Program-made: the position numbers and the translations under genes | Source of the DNA: a virus | Reading direction: 5' to 3' (one strand) | IMG/VR virus record: IMGVR_UViG_3300049811_000412 | Span: 1-58,225 of that record | DNA: 58,225 nt | The notes under the pieces: generated by a model | Databases searched by the model: none | What the model was told of the DNA's origin: nothing | The model's input: only the letters and a program-made list of their open reading frames with translations | Shown here: in pieces, positions 8,124 through 16,261 of the stretch | Layout: the number at the start of each line of letters is the position of its first letter | Position numbering within the stretch: the stretch's first letter is position 1

Positions 8124-8252
8124 ATGCTCACCGCCCACGTCACCCCAGCCCCACACCGAAGCTACCCGGCCATCGTCGGGCTACCCTTCCACCTCCTGCA
8201 CGAGGGCAACCCCGCCCATAACGTGCAGCTAACGGGCACGGCTCCCCGGTGA
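8124..8252 (+). CDS. Possible 42-residue ORF beside the attachment site
   Basis: An ATG three bases after the RHH stop opens a frame of 42 residues (MLTAHVTPAPHRSYPAIVGL..) ending at TGA 8250-8252. Close spacing suggests coupling to the RHH gene. The composition is unremarkable and there is no recognisable domain. The 3' part overlaps one of the 11-bp attachment-site repeats. Treat as tentative. Confidence 0.25.
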   Translation: MLTAHVTPAPHRSYPAIVGLPFHLLHEGNPAHNVQLTGTAPR

Positions 8253-8285
8253 CGCCCCAAGTCCTTGCCCCGTCTGCGGTGCTCC

Positions 8286-8332
8286 CCACTTTGGGGTAGT
8301 GGGGGTCGTGGGTTCAAATCCCGCCGCTCCGA
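8286..8332 (+). other. Integration core: 3' half of tRNA-Pro(GGG)
   Basis: The sequence folds as the 3' half of a tRNA: anticodon stem CCACT/AGTGG with loop TTGGGGT (anticodon GGG), T-arm GTGGG-TTCAAAT-CCCGC, then acceptor strand CGCTCCG and discriminator A. The 5' half is missing: upstream bases do not complete an acceptor or D arm. Tyrosine integrases commonly use such 3' tRNA halves as attachment cores, so that the host tRNA is rebuilt after integration. The integrase gene lies about 920 bases away. Confidence 0.8.
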
Positions 8333-8337
8333 TAGTC

Positions 8338-8369
8338 AAAAGGCCAGTCCATCAAGGGCGGGCCTTTTT
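8338..8369 (+). terminator. Rho-independent terminator after the attachment core
   Basis: AAAAGGCC and GGCCTTTTT pair around a 15-base loop directly after the tRNA-Pro fragment. In the integrated state it would terminate transcription of the rebuilt host tRNA. Confidence 0.6.
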
Positions 8370-8457
8370 GCTGTGGGTATCGTTGGGTAGCGTTAGGGGC
8401 GGTTGGGCGACGCATAACGTGCAGATAACGTGCAGCAGTTTTTGCTATGCTGGTTAC

Positions 8458-8534
8458 ACCGGGGTGGTGGAACGGATTACCATGTCGGGTTCATACCCCG
8501 AAGATTGCAAGTTCAACTCTTGCCCCCGATACCA
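8458..8534 (+). tRNA. tRNA with anticodon CAT (tRNA-Met or tRNA-Ile2)
   Basis: A cloverleaf can be drawn: acceptor ACCGGGG/CCCCGAT with one mismatch (C2:A71), anticodon stem TCGGG/CCCGA with loop TTCATAC, a five-base variable region, T stem GCAAG/CTTGC with loop TTCAACT, and an encoded CCA. Anticodon CAT could be elongator Met or lysidine-modified Ile. It is complete, unlike the neighbouring tRNA-Pro fragment, and is probably carried by the element. Confidence 0.8.
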
Positions 8535-8574
8535 TTTAAAAACGCGCTTAGTGGAGGTAGGTAGCGCACCCTCC

Positions 8575-8605
8575 AAGCCCTGGCTTTTGCTGGGGCTTTT
8601 GTTTT
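8575..8605 (+). terminator. Terminator downstream of the tRNA
   Basis: AAGCCC and GGGCTT pair around an 11-12-base loop, followed by TT-G-TTTT. It lies 40 bases after the CCA end of the tRNA and would end its transcript. Confidence 0.5.
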
Positions 8606-8610
8606 GGGGC

Positions 8611-8628
8611 CAACGGGAATTCCCGTTG
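8611..8628. repeat. Perfect 18-bp palindrome
   Basis: CAACGGGAATTCCCGTTG reads identically on both strands. It lies in the gene-free stretch between the tRNA and the integrase gene. It is a possible protein-binding site; no gene start is adjacent. Confidence 0.5.
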
Positions 8629-8823
8629 ACGTAGGGATTTGCGATTAAGCACCCCAGCCCCCATGCCGCCTAGGTTTGTCGGATCGCAGGGCCAAAAAAT
8701 GGGTTTGCTTTGAAGCACTCGGTATCTGGCTGGACACAAAGGTTGTCCCAAAACGTGACAACCTCGCATACGGTGTATCTAGCCTGTGCAAGCCATGCAG
8801 GGCTGTCAACACCGCACCCATCG

Positions 8824-8848
8824 AACCGTCAAGGATTCCTTGACGGTT
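8824..8848. repeat. 25-bp near-perfect palindrome (12-bp arms)
   Basis: Arms AACCGTCAAGGA and TCCTTGACGGTT are exact complements around one central base. No coding frame covers it convincingly. It is a candidate operator or a replication/recombination site in the integrase-side regulatory region. Confidence 0.5.
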
Positions 8849-8960
8849 GACACTACCCCCACACCACACCTCCTGCATACTGTGTACTGTATACAATGCC
8901 CTTATATAGATAGATATTTATAAATAAATTACTAAGTATTTATTTCCTCCATTGGGGTGA

Positions 8961-9252
8961 TAGTGTCAGTGCTTTTTCTTTTGTCAGCATAGTGTCAGTA
9001 GGGCGCTGACAGAATCAAACCCTTGCTACATCTAGGTTTCAGCTATTCAGTCAATCAGTCAGTGGAATTTCACCCCTAGCCGTTTTTTTAGGTAGTACAT
9101 AAAGCCCCTCTACCCTTATGGAGAAAAATATACCCCTATAGAACGCACTGACTGATTGACTGAATCGGCATGAACCTATGCATGGCAAGGGTTTGGGTCT
9201 GCTGACAATATGCTGTCACTACTGCTGACAGATAAAAACTGCTGACTGAATC
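8961..9252. repeat. Large symmetrical palindromic region (candidate origin or regulatory array)
   Basis: Two 20-bp arms, ATTCAGTCAATCAGTCAGTG (9045-9064) and its exact complement (9146-9165), enclose an 81-base AT-rich centre. Outward, both sides share AAACCCTTGC and AGGTT blocks. Further out, TGTCAG/GTGTCAG copies on the left (8963, 8982, 8993) face CTGACA copies on the right (9201, 9224). The gene-free stretch 8535-9250 also contains a TATATAGATAGATATTTATAAATAAATTA tract near 8903. The layout resembles an origin or a multi-site operator, but nothing here proves either. Confidence 0.55.
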
Positions 9253-10393
9253 AAAACCCCGGCATCTCTGGCCTGTCGATCATGTGGGCGTAGTGTCGAG
9301 CGGTGGTCTCCGGGGTGTTGCCGAGGGTAGCGGCAACTTGGGGGATGGATGCGCCCTGCTCCAGGAGGTGGGAACCGAGGCTGTGGCGTGCCGAGTAGGG
9401 CACACGGTCGATCCCTGCGAGGGCACAAATGCGCTTCCAGATGCGCTGGCTAAAGTTGGAATCGTTGATCGGGTTGCCCCGTGGGGAGAGAAACACCAGG
9501 TTATCGGGCTTGGCATTGTCCGGCCTGCGATTTGTCAACATGGCCACCATGTCGGGATGGAGGGTGATGGTGCGGGCCTTGTTGGTTTTGGTGCCCTTGC
9601 GCTGCCGTGCCCAGCCAGCCGTCTTGCCATCGGGGCCACGGGCTAGGGATTCGGAGATGGTCACTTGCCCTCGCTCAAGGTCAATGTGCCTCCATCGCAG
9701 CCCCACCGCCTCCGAGGGGCGCACCCCCAGGTAGAACAGCGTCATGACAAAATCGTGGTAGGGCGCGGCGTAGCGGTCGGCCTTGGCAGCATCCAAGACG
9801 GTGCGGATCTGTGCGGCGGTGAGGGGTTGGCGCTTGGGGTTGGGTTGCCGTGCGGTCTTGAGGCGCGGGATATCGGCCCAAGGGTTGTTGGCTAGGTGCC
9901 CCTGCTTGGTGGTCCAACGGCCAAACCCTCGTAGGCGGGATAGGTTCTGGTTTGCCACCGTGGGGGATTGCCGGGATCGGAGGTGCTCCACAAAAGCGGT
10001 GGCCTCAGCCTCGGTGGTGATGTTCTTGCCCCATCGGGATAAGTGGCTGAGCAGCGGCTGGTATCCGGCGGTGATGGTCTGGCCGCTGGTTCCTTCCGAG
10101 CGGCGGTAGGCCATGAACCGCTCGAACAGTTCCGCCGTAGTGGCCTGGGGTGGCGGTGCCTCCGGTTCGGGCTGGGGCCGATAGCGCTCTAGGGTTGGGT
10201 CAAACTGTTCCCTCGCAATGTCGCCTTGGATTGTGGCCGCCAGAGCAACAGCGCGTTGATAGTTCAGCGGGCTATCGGGCAAGCCCAAAGCAAGCTGGTA
10301 GGGTTGGCGCTCATGCGTCCATCGCAGTCGCAACATCCCATTGCGGCTGGTGATGGATACACTGCCTTTCTTGGCCCGCCGTGGCCTACGCAC
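9251..10393 (-). CDS. int: Tyrosine site-specific recombinase (integrase)
   Basis: 380 residues. An N-terminal arm/SAM-like region is followed by a phage-integrase catalytic domain. It shows the first Arg in FYLGVRPSEAVGLRWRHID, a Lys in the beta hairpin (TNKARTITLHPD), the box-II Arg-His in PYSARHSLGSHLLEQG and the nucleophile in TARHYAHMID. The start is GTG at 10393, at the upstream end of the frame. It lies next to the tRNA-Pro attachment core, which it most likely recognises. It is divergent from dcd. Confidence 0.9.
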   Translation of the reverse strand: MRRPRRAKKGSVSITSRNGMLRLRWTHERQPYQLALGLPDSPLNYQRAVALAATIQGDIAREQFDPTLERYRPQPEPEAPPPQATTAELFERFMAYRRSEGTSGQTITAGYQPLLSHLSRWGKNITTEAEATAFVEHLRSRQSPTVANQNLSRLRGFGRWTTKQGHLANNPWADIPRLKTARQPNPKRQPLTAAQIRTVLDAAKADRYAAPYHDFVMTLFYLGVRPSEAVGLRWRHIDLERGQVTISESLARGPDGKTAGWARQRKGTKTNKARTITLHPDMVAMLTNRRPDNAKPDNLVFLSPRGNPINDSNFSQRIWKRICALAGIDRVPYSARHSLGSHLLEQGASIPQVAATLGNTPETTARHYAHMIDRPEMPGF

Positions 10394-10406
10394 GGGGGTG
10401 TCTGGG

Positions 10407-10475
10407 TATAATGGGCATAGTGACGATCAGTGATTCACCTACCCTCAAGGTTTGCCCGCCTTGGGGGTTCTTTTT
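10407..10475 (+). promoter_or_regulatory. dcd promoter with attenuator hairpin
   Basis: A consensus -10 hexamer TATAAT at 10407-10412 is followed by a 10-bp stem (ACCCTCAAGG 10441-10450 with CCTTGGGGGT 10459-10468) and TCTTTTT. This is a complete intrinsic terminator between promoter and gene, which suggests attenuation or antitermination control of dcd. No good -35 hexamer was seen. Confidence 0.5.
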
Positions 10476-10483
10476 AAAATAGA

Positions 10484-10496
10484 CCAACAAAGGACA
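10484..10496 (+). promoter_or_regulatory. Leader motif copy (dcd)
   Basis: CCAACAAAGGACA, 5 bases before ATG 10502. It lies downstream of the TATAAT and the hairpin, so it is in the transcribed leader. Confidence 0.55.
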
Positions 10497-10501
10497 CCCG
10501 A

Positions 10502-11089
10502 ATGATCAAACCCGATTGGTGGATTTCTCAGCAAGCCCAGCAGGGGATGATTACCCCATTCCAGCCCAATTTGATTAGGGGACTAGAGCGGCGGGGGTCT
10601 ATGCGCAAGGTCATCAGCTATGGCGCGTCATCCTACGGCTACGATATTCGCCTCAGTGCCGCCGACTTTCGAGTGTTCCGCCACATTCCCGGCACCGTCG
10701 TAGACCCCAAGAATTTCAGCCCTGCCAACCTAGAAAGCGTTGAACTGCACAGCGATGACCAGGGCGAGTATTTCATTCTTCCAGCGCATTCCTACGGGCT
10801 AGGGGTTGCTGTGGAACGGCTGCAAGTGCCGGACAATGTGACCGTCATCTGCATTGGCAAATCGACGTATGCGAGAGCGGGCATCATTGCCAACATTACC
10901 CCCGCCGAGGCTGGATGGCGGGGGCATCTCACCCTAGAATTTTCCAATTCCTCCAGCGCTGACTGCCGGGTGTACGCTGGCGAGGGCGTGGTGCAGTTGC
11001 TCTTCTTTGAGGGCGAACCCTGCGAGACGACCTACGAGGGCCGCAAGTACCAAGACCAGGAAGAGCGCGTGACGCTGGCTAGGGTGTAG
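10502..11089 (+). CDS. dcd: dCTP deaminase
   Basis: 195 residues. It has the family signature GKSTYARAGIIANITPAEAGWRGHLTLEFSNSS (about residues 120-152), with the catalytic Glu in that block, an early SSYGYDIRLS and a late YAGEGVVQLLF. The enzyme converts dCTP to dUTP (or dUMP in bifunctional forms), feeding dTTP synthesis during phage replication. It lies between the integrase and a zinc-ribbon gene on the plus strand. Confidence 0.92.
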   Translation: MIKPDWWISQQAQQGMITPFQPNLIRGLERRGSMRKVISYGASSYGYDIRLSAADFRVFRHIPGTVVDPKNFSPANLESVELHSDDQGEYFILPAHSYGLGVAVERLQVPDNVTVICIGKSTYARAGIIANITPAEAGWRGHLTLEFSNSSSADCRVYAGEGVVQLLFFEGEPCETTYEGRKYQDQEERVTLARV

Positions 11090-11092
11090 ACC

Positions 11093-11272
11093 ATGCTCAC
11101 TGTATCGCTGGAGTACCTGTACCATTTCCGTTGCCACGCCTGCAACCGTTGGTGGTCGGTGGGCGATTTCCCGTGGGGTGAGAGGACTTGGGTGATGTGC
11201 CCCCACTGCGCAGCGGTTCACAATTTACCGGAAAAGCCACTGCTAGCCAAAGACTTTAAGTCAGAGGGCTAG
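11093..11272 (+). CDS. Small zinc-ribbon protein
   Basis: 59 residues from ATG 11093, four bases after the dcd stop, so the two are probably co-transcribed. CHAC (about residue 14) and CPHC (about residue 40) form a two-knuckle zinc ribbon. It ends at TAG 11270-11272, overlapping by four bases the end of the convergent late operon. The role is unknown; small ribbons of this type often bind nucleic acid or polymerase. Confidence 0.6.
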   Translation: MLTVSLEYLYHFRCHACNRWWSVGDFPWGERTWVMCPHCAAVHNLPEKPLLAKDFKSEG

Positions 11273-12141
11273 GGTGTAGGCGGCTCCACCCACAGCGAGG
11301 CATCCCAGGCGAAATACTGGGCAGGGTCGGGGGCAACGTAGGCAACGGGGAACGGTGTGCCCTCGGTGGCGGTGCCCCCGGTGGTGAGTTGCCAGGGGGT
11401 AACGGTGAGGGATTGTTGCCCCGCCGCTGGCCACCAGATATTCTCGGCGTAGGCGTCTACCCCTTTGTCGTAGAGCGTCAGGCCGATTAGGTCGCTGCGA
11501 GGAATGACGGCATTGAGGTCGGTGTTGAGGCGAGTGAAGGTGCCAGCAGCCGTAGCCAGCCAGGGGTTGCCGTTGGGGTAAAGGGTCGTGTTGACGCTGT
11601 TGTTGCCTACAAAAATGGCATAGGAAAGGTCGGGGTTTGGGACAACCTGTTGCCTTAACGTGTCCTGAGTTACGTCAAGGCGTAGCTCAGCAAAAACATT
11701 AGGCAGAACAAAGCCTTGGATAAAGTCAGGGCTAGAGCGTGTTCCAGAGGTGCCTTGCGACGTTGCCCAGTAGAACCGATCTATTCCAACATCTGCGGCG
11801 GCGGCAAAATGTCCCGCCATTGAAAAAAAGGCGCTGTCGTTAATTACTGACTCAAACAGGAACCCCGTCGCTCCGTAAAATACAAGGCGATCCAAAAAGG
11901 CGTTATCCCACGCCCAGCCGCCTACGACCCAATCATTCGGCCCTGGCCCGGTGGCGGTGATGCCGTAGAGTCGAATGCGGTTGTAGGTAGGGCTGCTGAG
12001 GGGGGCCACAAACACAGGCTCTTGATTCCAGCCCCCCACATAGTAGCCCTGGTCATCGCCGCTGTACTTTTCCAGCAACAGCTTGAGGGGAAATTCTGGC
12101 AGCGCGGGCGACCCCTGGAAATACACAAAGCGGCGGGCCAT
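11269..12141 (-). CDS. Phage structural protein, probable tail-tip or receptor-binding (hypothetical)
   Basis: 290 residues. ATG 12141 is chosen because GGAGGA lies 6 bases upstream; the frame is open seven codons further. It is rich in aromatic and beta-type segments (FVYFQGSPALPEFP, WNQEPVFVAPLSSPTYNRIRLYGI). It is the last gene of the late operon, behind the fibre genes, where receptor-binding or lysis genes are common. No endolysin motif is visible. Function is inferred from position only. Confidence 0.55.
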   Translation of the reverse strand: MARRFVYFQGSPALPEFPLKLLLEKYSGDDQGYYVGGWNQEPVFVAPLSSPTYNRIRLYGITATGPGPNDWVVGGWAWDNAFLDRLVFYGATGFLFESVINDSAFFSMAGHFAAAADVGIDRFYWATSQGTSGTRSSPDFIQGFVLPNVFAELRLDVTQDTLRQQVVPNPDLSYAIFVGNNSVNTTLYPNGNPWLATAAGTFTRLNTDLNAVIPRSDLIGLTLYDKGVDAYAENIWWPAAGQQSLTVTPWQLTTGGTATEGTPFPVAYVAPDPAQYFAWDASLWVEPPTP

Positions 12142-12142
12142 G

Positions 12143-12847
12143 CTAGATCCTCCGGGTGGCAATCGACACCGATAGCGGCGGCGGTATGGGGTCGTCTTCG
12201 CCGTCGGGAATGCCGGATAGGGTCAGGGTGATGGTGCCCCCCACTTCCACAGGTTCGCCTACCGCTGGGGCAATGGCAATGGTGTAGTCTACCTCCGGCT
12301 GGTGTAGCGCCTCAATCCGGCAGGGGTAAGCCTGGTATTGGGTGATGGTGTAGCTGCGGTTTTTGGGTTCGTCGATGGCAACGTCGATCTGTTCAATGGC
12401 CAGCACGTTCAGTACATCCCGCTGCGCCGCTTCGATCTGCGAGATGACGTTGCCGCCAGCGCCGCCATTACTGCCAGACGGGGGCGCATTGACCGCACTG
12501 GTTTGAGAATCCCCAAACCGTTGCAGGGGCAAGCGCTTACCGACCAATGCCCCATCGGTCAACGCCTGGGCGCGAATGGTGCCCCCGTCGGGGGTAGTGA
12601 TGAGCCAGTCGCCAGTGACAGGATCGTAGCCCGCAGCGGTGCCTGTCACCGGGGCGGTGCGCTGGGCCTCCTCAGTTTTTGCCTGGGCTATTTTCCCCGT
12701 AGCCGTTGCCTTGTCAGCATTGATAAGCGCCTGCTGACGAGCGGTGATGGTAGTCGCTCGAACCGTTTCGGCTCTAGTTGTTACAGCCTTAGTGGTTACA
12801 GCTTTGTTTGTTGTGGCGCGTGTGGTGGTGGGGCGGATGGTTGCCAT
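12143..12847 (-). CDS. Hypothetical tail-fibre-region protein with Thr/Ala-rich repeats
   Basis: 234 residues. The N-terminus is an unusual repetitive segment (TTTRATTNKAVTTKAVTTRAETVRATTITAR), probably a helical or fibrous stalk, followed by beta-type sequence. It sits one base from the next gene and overlaps the preceding one by one base. By position it belongs to the baseplate/fibre group. No named family. Confidence 0.55.
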   Translation of the reverse strand: MATIRPTTTRATTNKAVTTKAVTTRAETVRATTITARQQALINADKATATGKIAQAKTEEAQRTAPVTGTAAGYDPVTGDWLITTPDGGTIRAQALTDGALVGKRLPLQRFGDSQTSAVNAPPSGSNGGAGGNVISQIEAAQRDVLNVLAIEQIDVAIDEPKNRSYTITQYQAYPCRIEALHQPEVDYTIAIAPAVGEPVEVGGTITLTLSGIPDGEDDPIPPPLSVSIATRRI

Positions 12848-13311
12848 TAGCTACCCCTCACAATTACCACAAACTCAGCGGGCAGGTTGAACCCCTCGGC
12901 CATTGTTGCCCAGGTTTCTCGCTGGGCTGGGGATACCTCGGCCAGGGTGCAAATCTGACTATACAAAAAGGCAAACATGGCCGTTTGCCCTGTGCTGATC
13001 TGAGTCATCGCAGCAGGCAGCGCTTCTGTAATTCCAGGGTTAATCCCTCTCACAATAGCGGTTGCCGCTTGCCAATTTGGTTCCAATAAAATTGCCGCAT
13101 TCAGCGCATCCCAGTCTGGCTCTGGCAGTGCAGCGGGTGGCTCCCAAGTTGTTGTAATTTCCCCGGTCTCCCAATCTATAATCCATTCAGAGCGTGGGCC
13201 TGGGGGCAAAGGGTGGTCATCAGGTAGTTTCAAATACCGACCATCGGGAGCGACCCAATCATCCCCCGGCAGTATTAGCTGTGGCCCATTTGGTGTGTCT
13301 AATAGAATCAT
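12847..13311 (-). CDS. Hypothetical late protein (fibre-associated)
   Basis: 154 residues. The N-terminal half has a WIIDWETGEITTTW segment typical of small phage fibre-attachment or fibre-assembly proteins. The C-terminal half is helical (TAIVRGINPGITEALPAAMTQIS). It follows the tail fibre gene by eight bases. A tail-fibre assembly chaperone is plausible but unproven. Confidence 0.5.
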   Translation of the reverse strand: MILLDTPNGPQLILPGDDWVAPDGRYLKLPDDHPLPPGPRSEWIIDWETGEITTTWEPPAALPEPDWDALNAAILLEPNWQAATAIVRGINPGITEALPAAMTQISTGQTAMFAFLYSQICTLAEVSPAQRETWATMAEGFNLPAEFVVIVRGS

Positions 13312-13319
13312 TTTTCCTG

Positions 13320-14489
13320 CTAGTAAATGAATAAAACTTGGCCAAGTAAAGCTGAAATCGGACTACTTGGCGCTAAATCTCTCTGATTAAATTTAATAGC
13401 ATTGCCTTCGACCACCACCAGTGGATAAGGCGTGATATTGGCATAATCTATGGTTGCGACTTTCAAAGTCGGACTTGATGGCAAGGCATATGCAGACGTC
13501 CATGAGAAAATGGTACTCGAATCAGTAGGAACGGAGGCTGCACCTACGCAAAACTCGACTATAACCAAGCGTAAAAACTCATTTACTCGGACACGAGTAG
13601 GATGACTCCCGACGAGAACCGGATCAAATTCAGCCCCAAACGTTAACGATAGAGTTGTCCAATTTCCTAGTGCAGGAATGCCTAAACTATCCCGAACTGT
13701 AGCACCTGACTCCGTCACCCAATCCGTACCATTACCCACAATAAAATTGCCATCATTGGGGGTCAATGCTGCAATGGTGGTTAGGTCGCTGTCAAGCGGT
13801 TGAGCACCAATGGCCGTGCGAAAGTCGGCGGCTGACAGGGCGCTGATAGTGTTGTCCGGGTTGACTCGTGGGAACGTGATTGCGCTGGGATTGGTGAGGG
13901 TGAACAGGTTGCTCCCTACCGTTGTGGCCCCTAGGGTTGTTCGTGCGGCGGCGGCGTTGGCGTCGTCAATTAGGCTTTTGCCATAGGTGCTGACGGTGTA
14001 GGTGCCGTAGGTGGTGGCCCCGGTTTTTTCCAGGGTGCCAGAGGTGGCCGCGGGAATAGCCCCGGCGCGGGTGATTTGGTCTGCTGTCCATCCCGACACG
14101 GTGGTGATGTTGGCAGGGACGCTGGTGATAGTTGACCATGCCTGGGTGTGGCTGGTAGGTGCTGCGCCGATGTAGGCGAGGGCGGCGGCGGCATCTGCCA
14201 ACGTCAGCATCCCCCGGCCATATCCTGTAGTCGTGAGGGCGGCAATGTCGGTGAGGTTGGTGTTGAGCGGCTGAGCATCGGTGATGCCAAATCCCTCTAG
14301 GGTAGTGGGCTTGCCGCTGATGCTGCCCCAAGTGACGCCCGTGCGACAGTAGGTGGCTAGGGCGTCAATGTCGATTCGGCCATCGCTAGAGCCGCCCACC
14401 TCCAAAAATTGCCCAGCAGCAGGGGCAACCAAGGCCAGGTCGGTGATGGTGTAGCCCGTGATGGGCAGTGTGGTAATCGGCGTGGTCAT
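13320..14489 (-). CDS. Tail fibre protein
   Basis: 389 residues, rich in Thr, Ala and Gly. It contains the recurring fibre words SGKPTTLEGFGITDAQPL, AADFRTAIGAQPLDSDLTTIAAL and ARTTLGATTVG, typical of trimeric phage tail-fibre repeats. The C-terminal ~100 residues are more hydrophobic and aromatic and probably form the tip. It overlaps the upstream tail gene by four bases (ATGA). Confidence 0.75.
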   Translation of the reverse strand: MTTPITTLPITGYTITDLALVAPAAGQFLEVGGSSDGRIDIDALATYCRTGVTWGSISGKPTTLEGFGITDAQPLNTNLTDIAALTTTGYGRGMLTLADAAAALAYIGAAPTSHTQAWSTITSVPANITTVSGWTADQITRAGAIPAATSGTLEKTGATTYGTYTVSTYGKSLIDDANAAAARTTLGATTVGSNLFTLTNPSAITFPRVNPDNTISALSAADFRTAIGAQPLDSDLTTIAALTPNDGNFIVGNGTDWVTESGATVRDSLGIPALGNWTTLSLTFGAEFDPVLVGSHPTRVRVNEFLRLVIVEFCVGAASVPTDSSTIFSWTSAYALPSSPTLKVATIDYANITPYPLVVVEGNAIKFNQRDLAPSSPISALLGQVLFIY

Positions 14490-16261
14490 AGAATGCGGGC
14501 CTCCCCGGTAGCGGTTACTCGAATGCCTCCAGCCACGGCGCGAACCTCCTTAGAAACCTGAACAGCGGGCGGGCTGATGGTGCCCCCCACAATGCGCCCC
14601 AACTCAATTCCCTTGCCCCCTATCGACGCATCGCGCTGGGTAATCACCAACTGCAACGCCTCTACCAGGTAACTCGTAGTGATTCCGCCTAGGGTAAAGT
14701 CTACGCGCTGCACGGGGTTGAAATTGGTGAGCCATTCGGCAGTAAGGTCTGCGGCCCACTTGATGGGGAACTGTCGGCCCTGACGGATGCGGCCCCAGTG
14801 TTCCGCCATCCGTCGGCATTGGGTATCGCTGATGCCCATCCCTGAGGGCAGTTGCACCGACCACAGCTTTTCGGCAAAGCCACTGCCCGCGGGCGAAGAG
14901 AAACGGGCTTGGCCCTGGAACTGCTTTTCGGTGCGTTGCTTTTCGGCGGGTCGGTAGGATGTAGCCGGGGGCGTGTTGTTGGTAGATGCGCCTCTGCGTT
15001 CGGGTAGAGAGGGCTGGGTCTGGTCAAAGTTGGTTTGGGTGCGCTGGTAGGTGTATTCCTCGGCCCCTACCTTTGTCCAGCGTTCGATGGTGATTTGGGC
15101 CTTAGCCAGTTGTGCCGTATTGCCAGTTCTCACAGAGCGCTCAATAGTCGTCCGCCGTTCCTTGAGGATGTCGTCAAAATCGTAGATGTACTGAATAGTG
15201 GTGCGTTCTGCCTGGATCAGCGAGTCAGGGTTGATGCTGTTGTCATTGGGAAACACAAAACCGATAGGCCGCTCAATAAGGTCAACTTCGGTTGTCAGCT
15301 TGGCATCCAAGGGATTGTAAATCTGAGTTTTGGTCAGCCGACTATCTACGGTCAGGGCATCAGGATTAACCCAGGGAATGTTTGGCATCACCACGCCCAG
15401 TGGTTGCTCTACCTGCTCAATGTAGATAGGCTGATCGGTGCCCCTATCCCGATAGGTAACGGTCGTCCGCACCGTCACCCCGTCTACCTCATCGGTGGTA
15501 ACAAAGCTCTCGTCCTCGACAGCCTCGATCTTATAGGTCGTCCCCTGCACCTTCACCACCTCCGGCGGTTGCTCCCCTGGTGCCTCTGGGATGTAGTCGG
15601 CCTCATTGGTGCCCACGGTGTAAGCGGCTAGGGGCGTGGCCAGGGCATCGAGGTCAAACGGCACCGCCCGGATTGCCCCATCGGCCTGTTGCCAGAGGAC
15701 GTGCTTAGCCGCGTAGGCCACCGATCCGGCGTAGGTCATCCACGAACCGCCCGTGTTTTTTTCTGGGCTGAAGGGCAGGTTCAACCCCGTCACAGTGTCG
15801 CTAAGGGTTGGTGCCCCAGCTTTGGCGAGGGCGCGGTTAATCAGCGTCGTTGCCCCGGTCGGTGTGCCGTACTCATCGGTGCCAGGGTCGCCCTCAGGGG
15901 CGCGATAGTTCAGCAGGTCGGCATCACCGCCGAGGTCGAGGCTGATGGTGGGCTGGCCAGGGTAAGGCCGATTCGGGTAGGCCAGAATCCGTAGGTGCCA
16001 TGGCAGGGGCACCCAGCCCGCCCCCAGGTCAACCGAGATCGCAACCACGGTTCCCGGTGCCCAGCGGGTGGGGTTGTCGCGGCAATCGAAGGACTCCGGT
16101 TGTCCCTCCCAGTAGGCGGCGAGTTCCAACTGCCCACGAGGCTTAAACCATCCGCTTTCGTCCCAGGTGCCCGCCCCAATGGAAAGCTGCACAAAAGCGG
16201 GGGAGAGGTCGAGTCCTCCCACCACCACCTGAACTGGAACGCTGCGAAGGTTAACGGTCAT
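14486..16261 (-). CDS. Large tail protein (baseplate/tail-tip hub)
   Basis: 591 residues from ATG 16261, which overlaps the preceding stop as ATGA; the frame is open 16 codons further. The N-terminal half is beta-rich (VQVVVGGLDLSPAFVQLSIGAGTWDESGWFKPRGQL), like tail-tip or Tal-type proteins. The C-terminal third contains an RRMAEHWGRIRQGRQFPIKW..LTNFNPVQRVDF region. It lies between distal tail and fibre genes. The hub assignment is from position and size. Confidence 0.6.
   Translation of the reverse strand: MTVNLRSVPVQVVVGGLDLSPAFVQLSIGAGTWDESGWFKPRGQLELAAYWEGQPESFDCRDNPTRWAPGTVVAISVDLGAGWVPLPWHLRILAYPNRPYPGQPTISLDLGGDADLLNYRAPEGDPGTDEYGTPTGATTLINRALAKAGAPTLSDTVTGLNLPFSPEKNTGGSWMTYAGSVAYAAKHVLWQQADGAIRAVPFDLDALATPLAAYTVGTNEADYIPEAPGEQPPEVVKVQGTTYKIEAVEDESFVTTDEVDGVTVRTTVTYRDRGTDQPIYIEQVEQPLGVVMPNIPWVNPDALTVDSRLTKTQIYNPLDAKLTTEVDLIERPIGFVFPNDNSINPDSLIQAERTTIQYIYDFDDILKERRTTIERSVRTGNTAQLAKAQITIERWTKVGAEEYTYQRTQTNFDQTQPSLPERRGASTNNTPPATSYRPAEKQRTEKQFQGQARFSSPAGSGFAEKLWSVQLPSGMGISDTQCRRMAEHWGRIRQGRQFPIKWAADLTAEWLTNFNPVQRVDFTLGGITTSYLVEALQLVITQRDASIGGKGIELGRIVGGTISPPAVQVSKEVRAVAGGIRVTATGEARIL

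Larger units (their letters stand above)
8218..8435 (+). repeat. 11-bp direct repeats flanking the attachment core
   Basis: ATAACGTGCAG occurs at 8218-8228 on the left of the tRNA-Pro core, and twice in tandem at 8414-8424 and 8425-8435 on the right. All are in the same orientation. Direct repeats on both sides of a core are the layout of integrase arm-binding sites in an intact attP. Confidence 0.6.

Noticed and set aside
8299-8634. A 111-codon open frame across the attachment site and tRNA
   Set aside because: It is covered by the tRNA-Pro fragment, a terminator and a complete tRNA, and its product shows no protein-like features.
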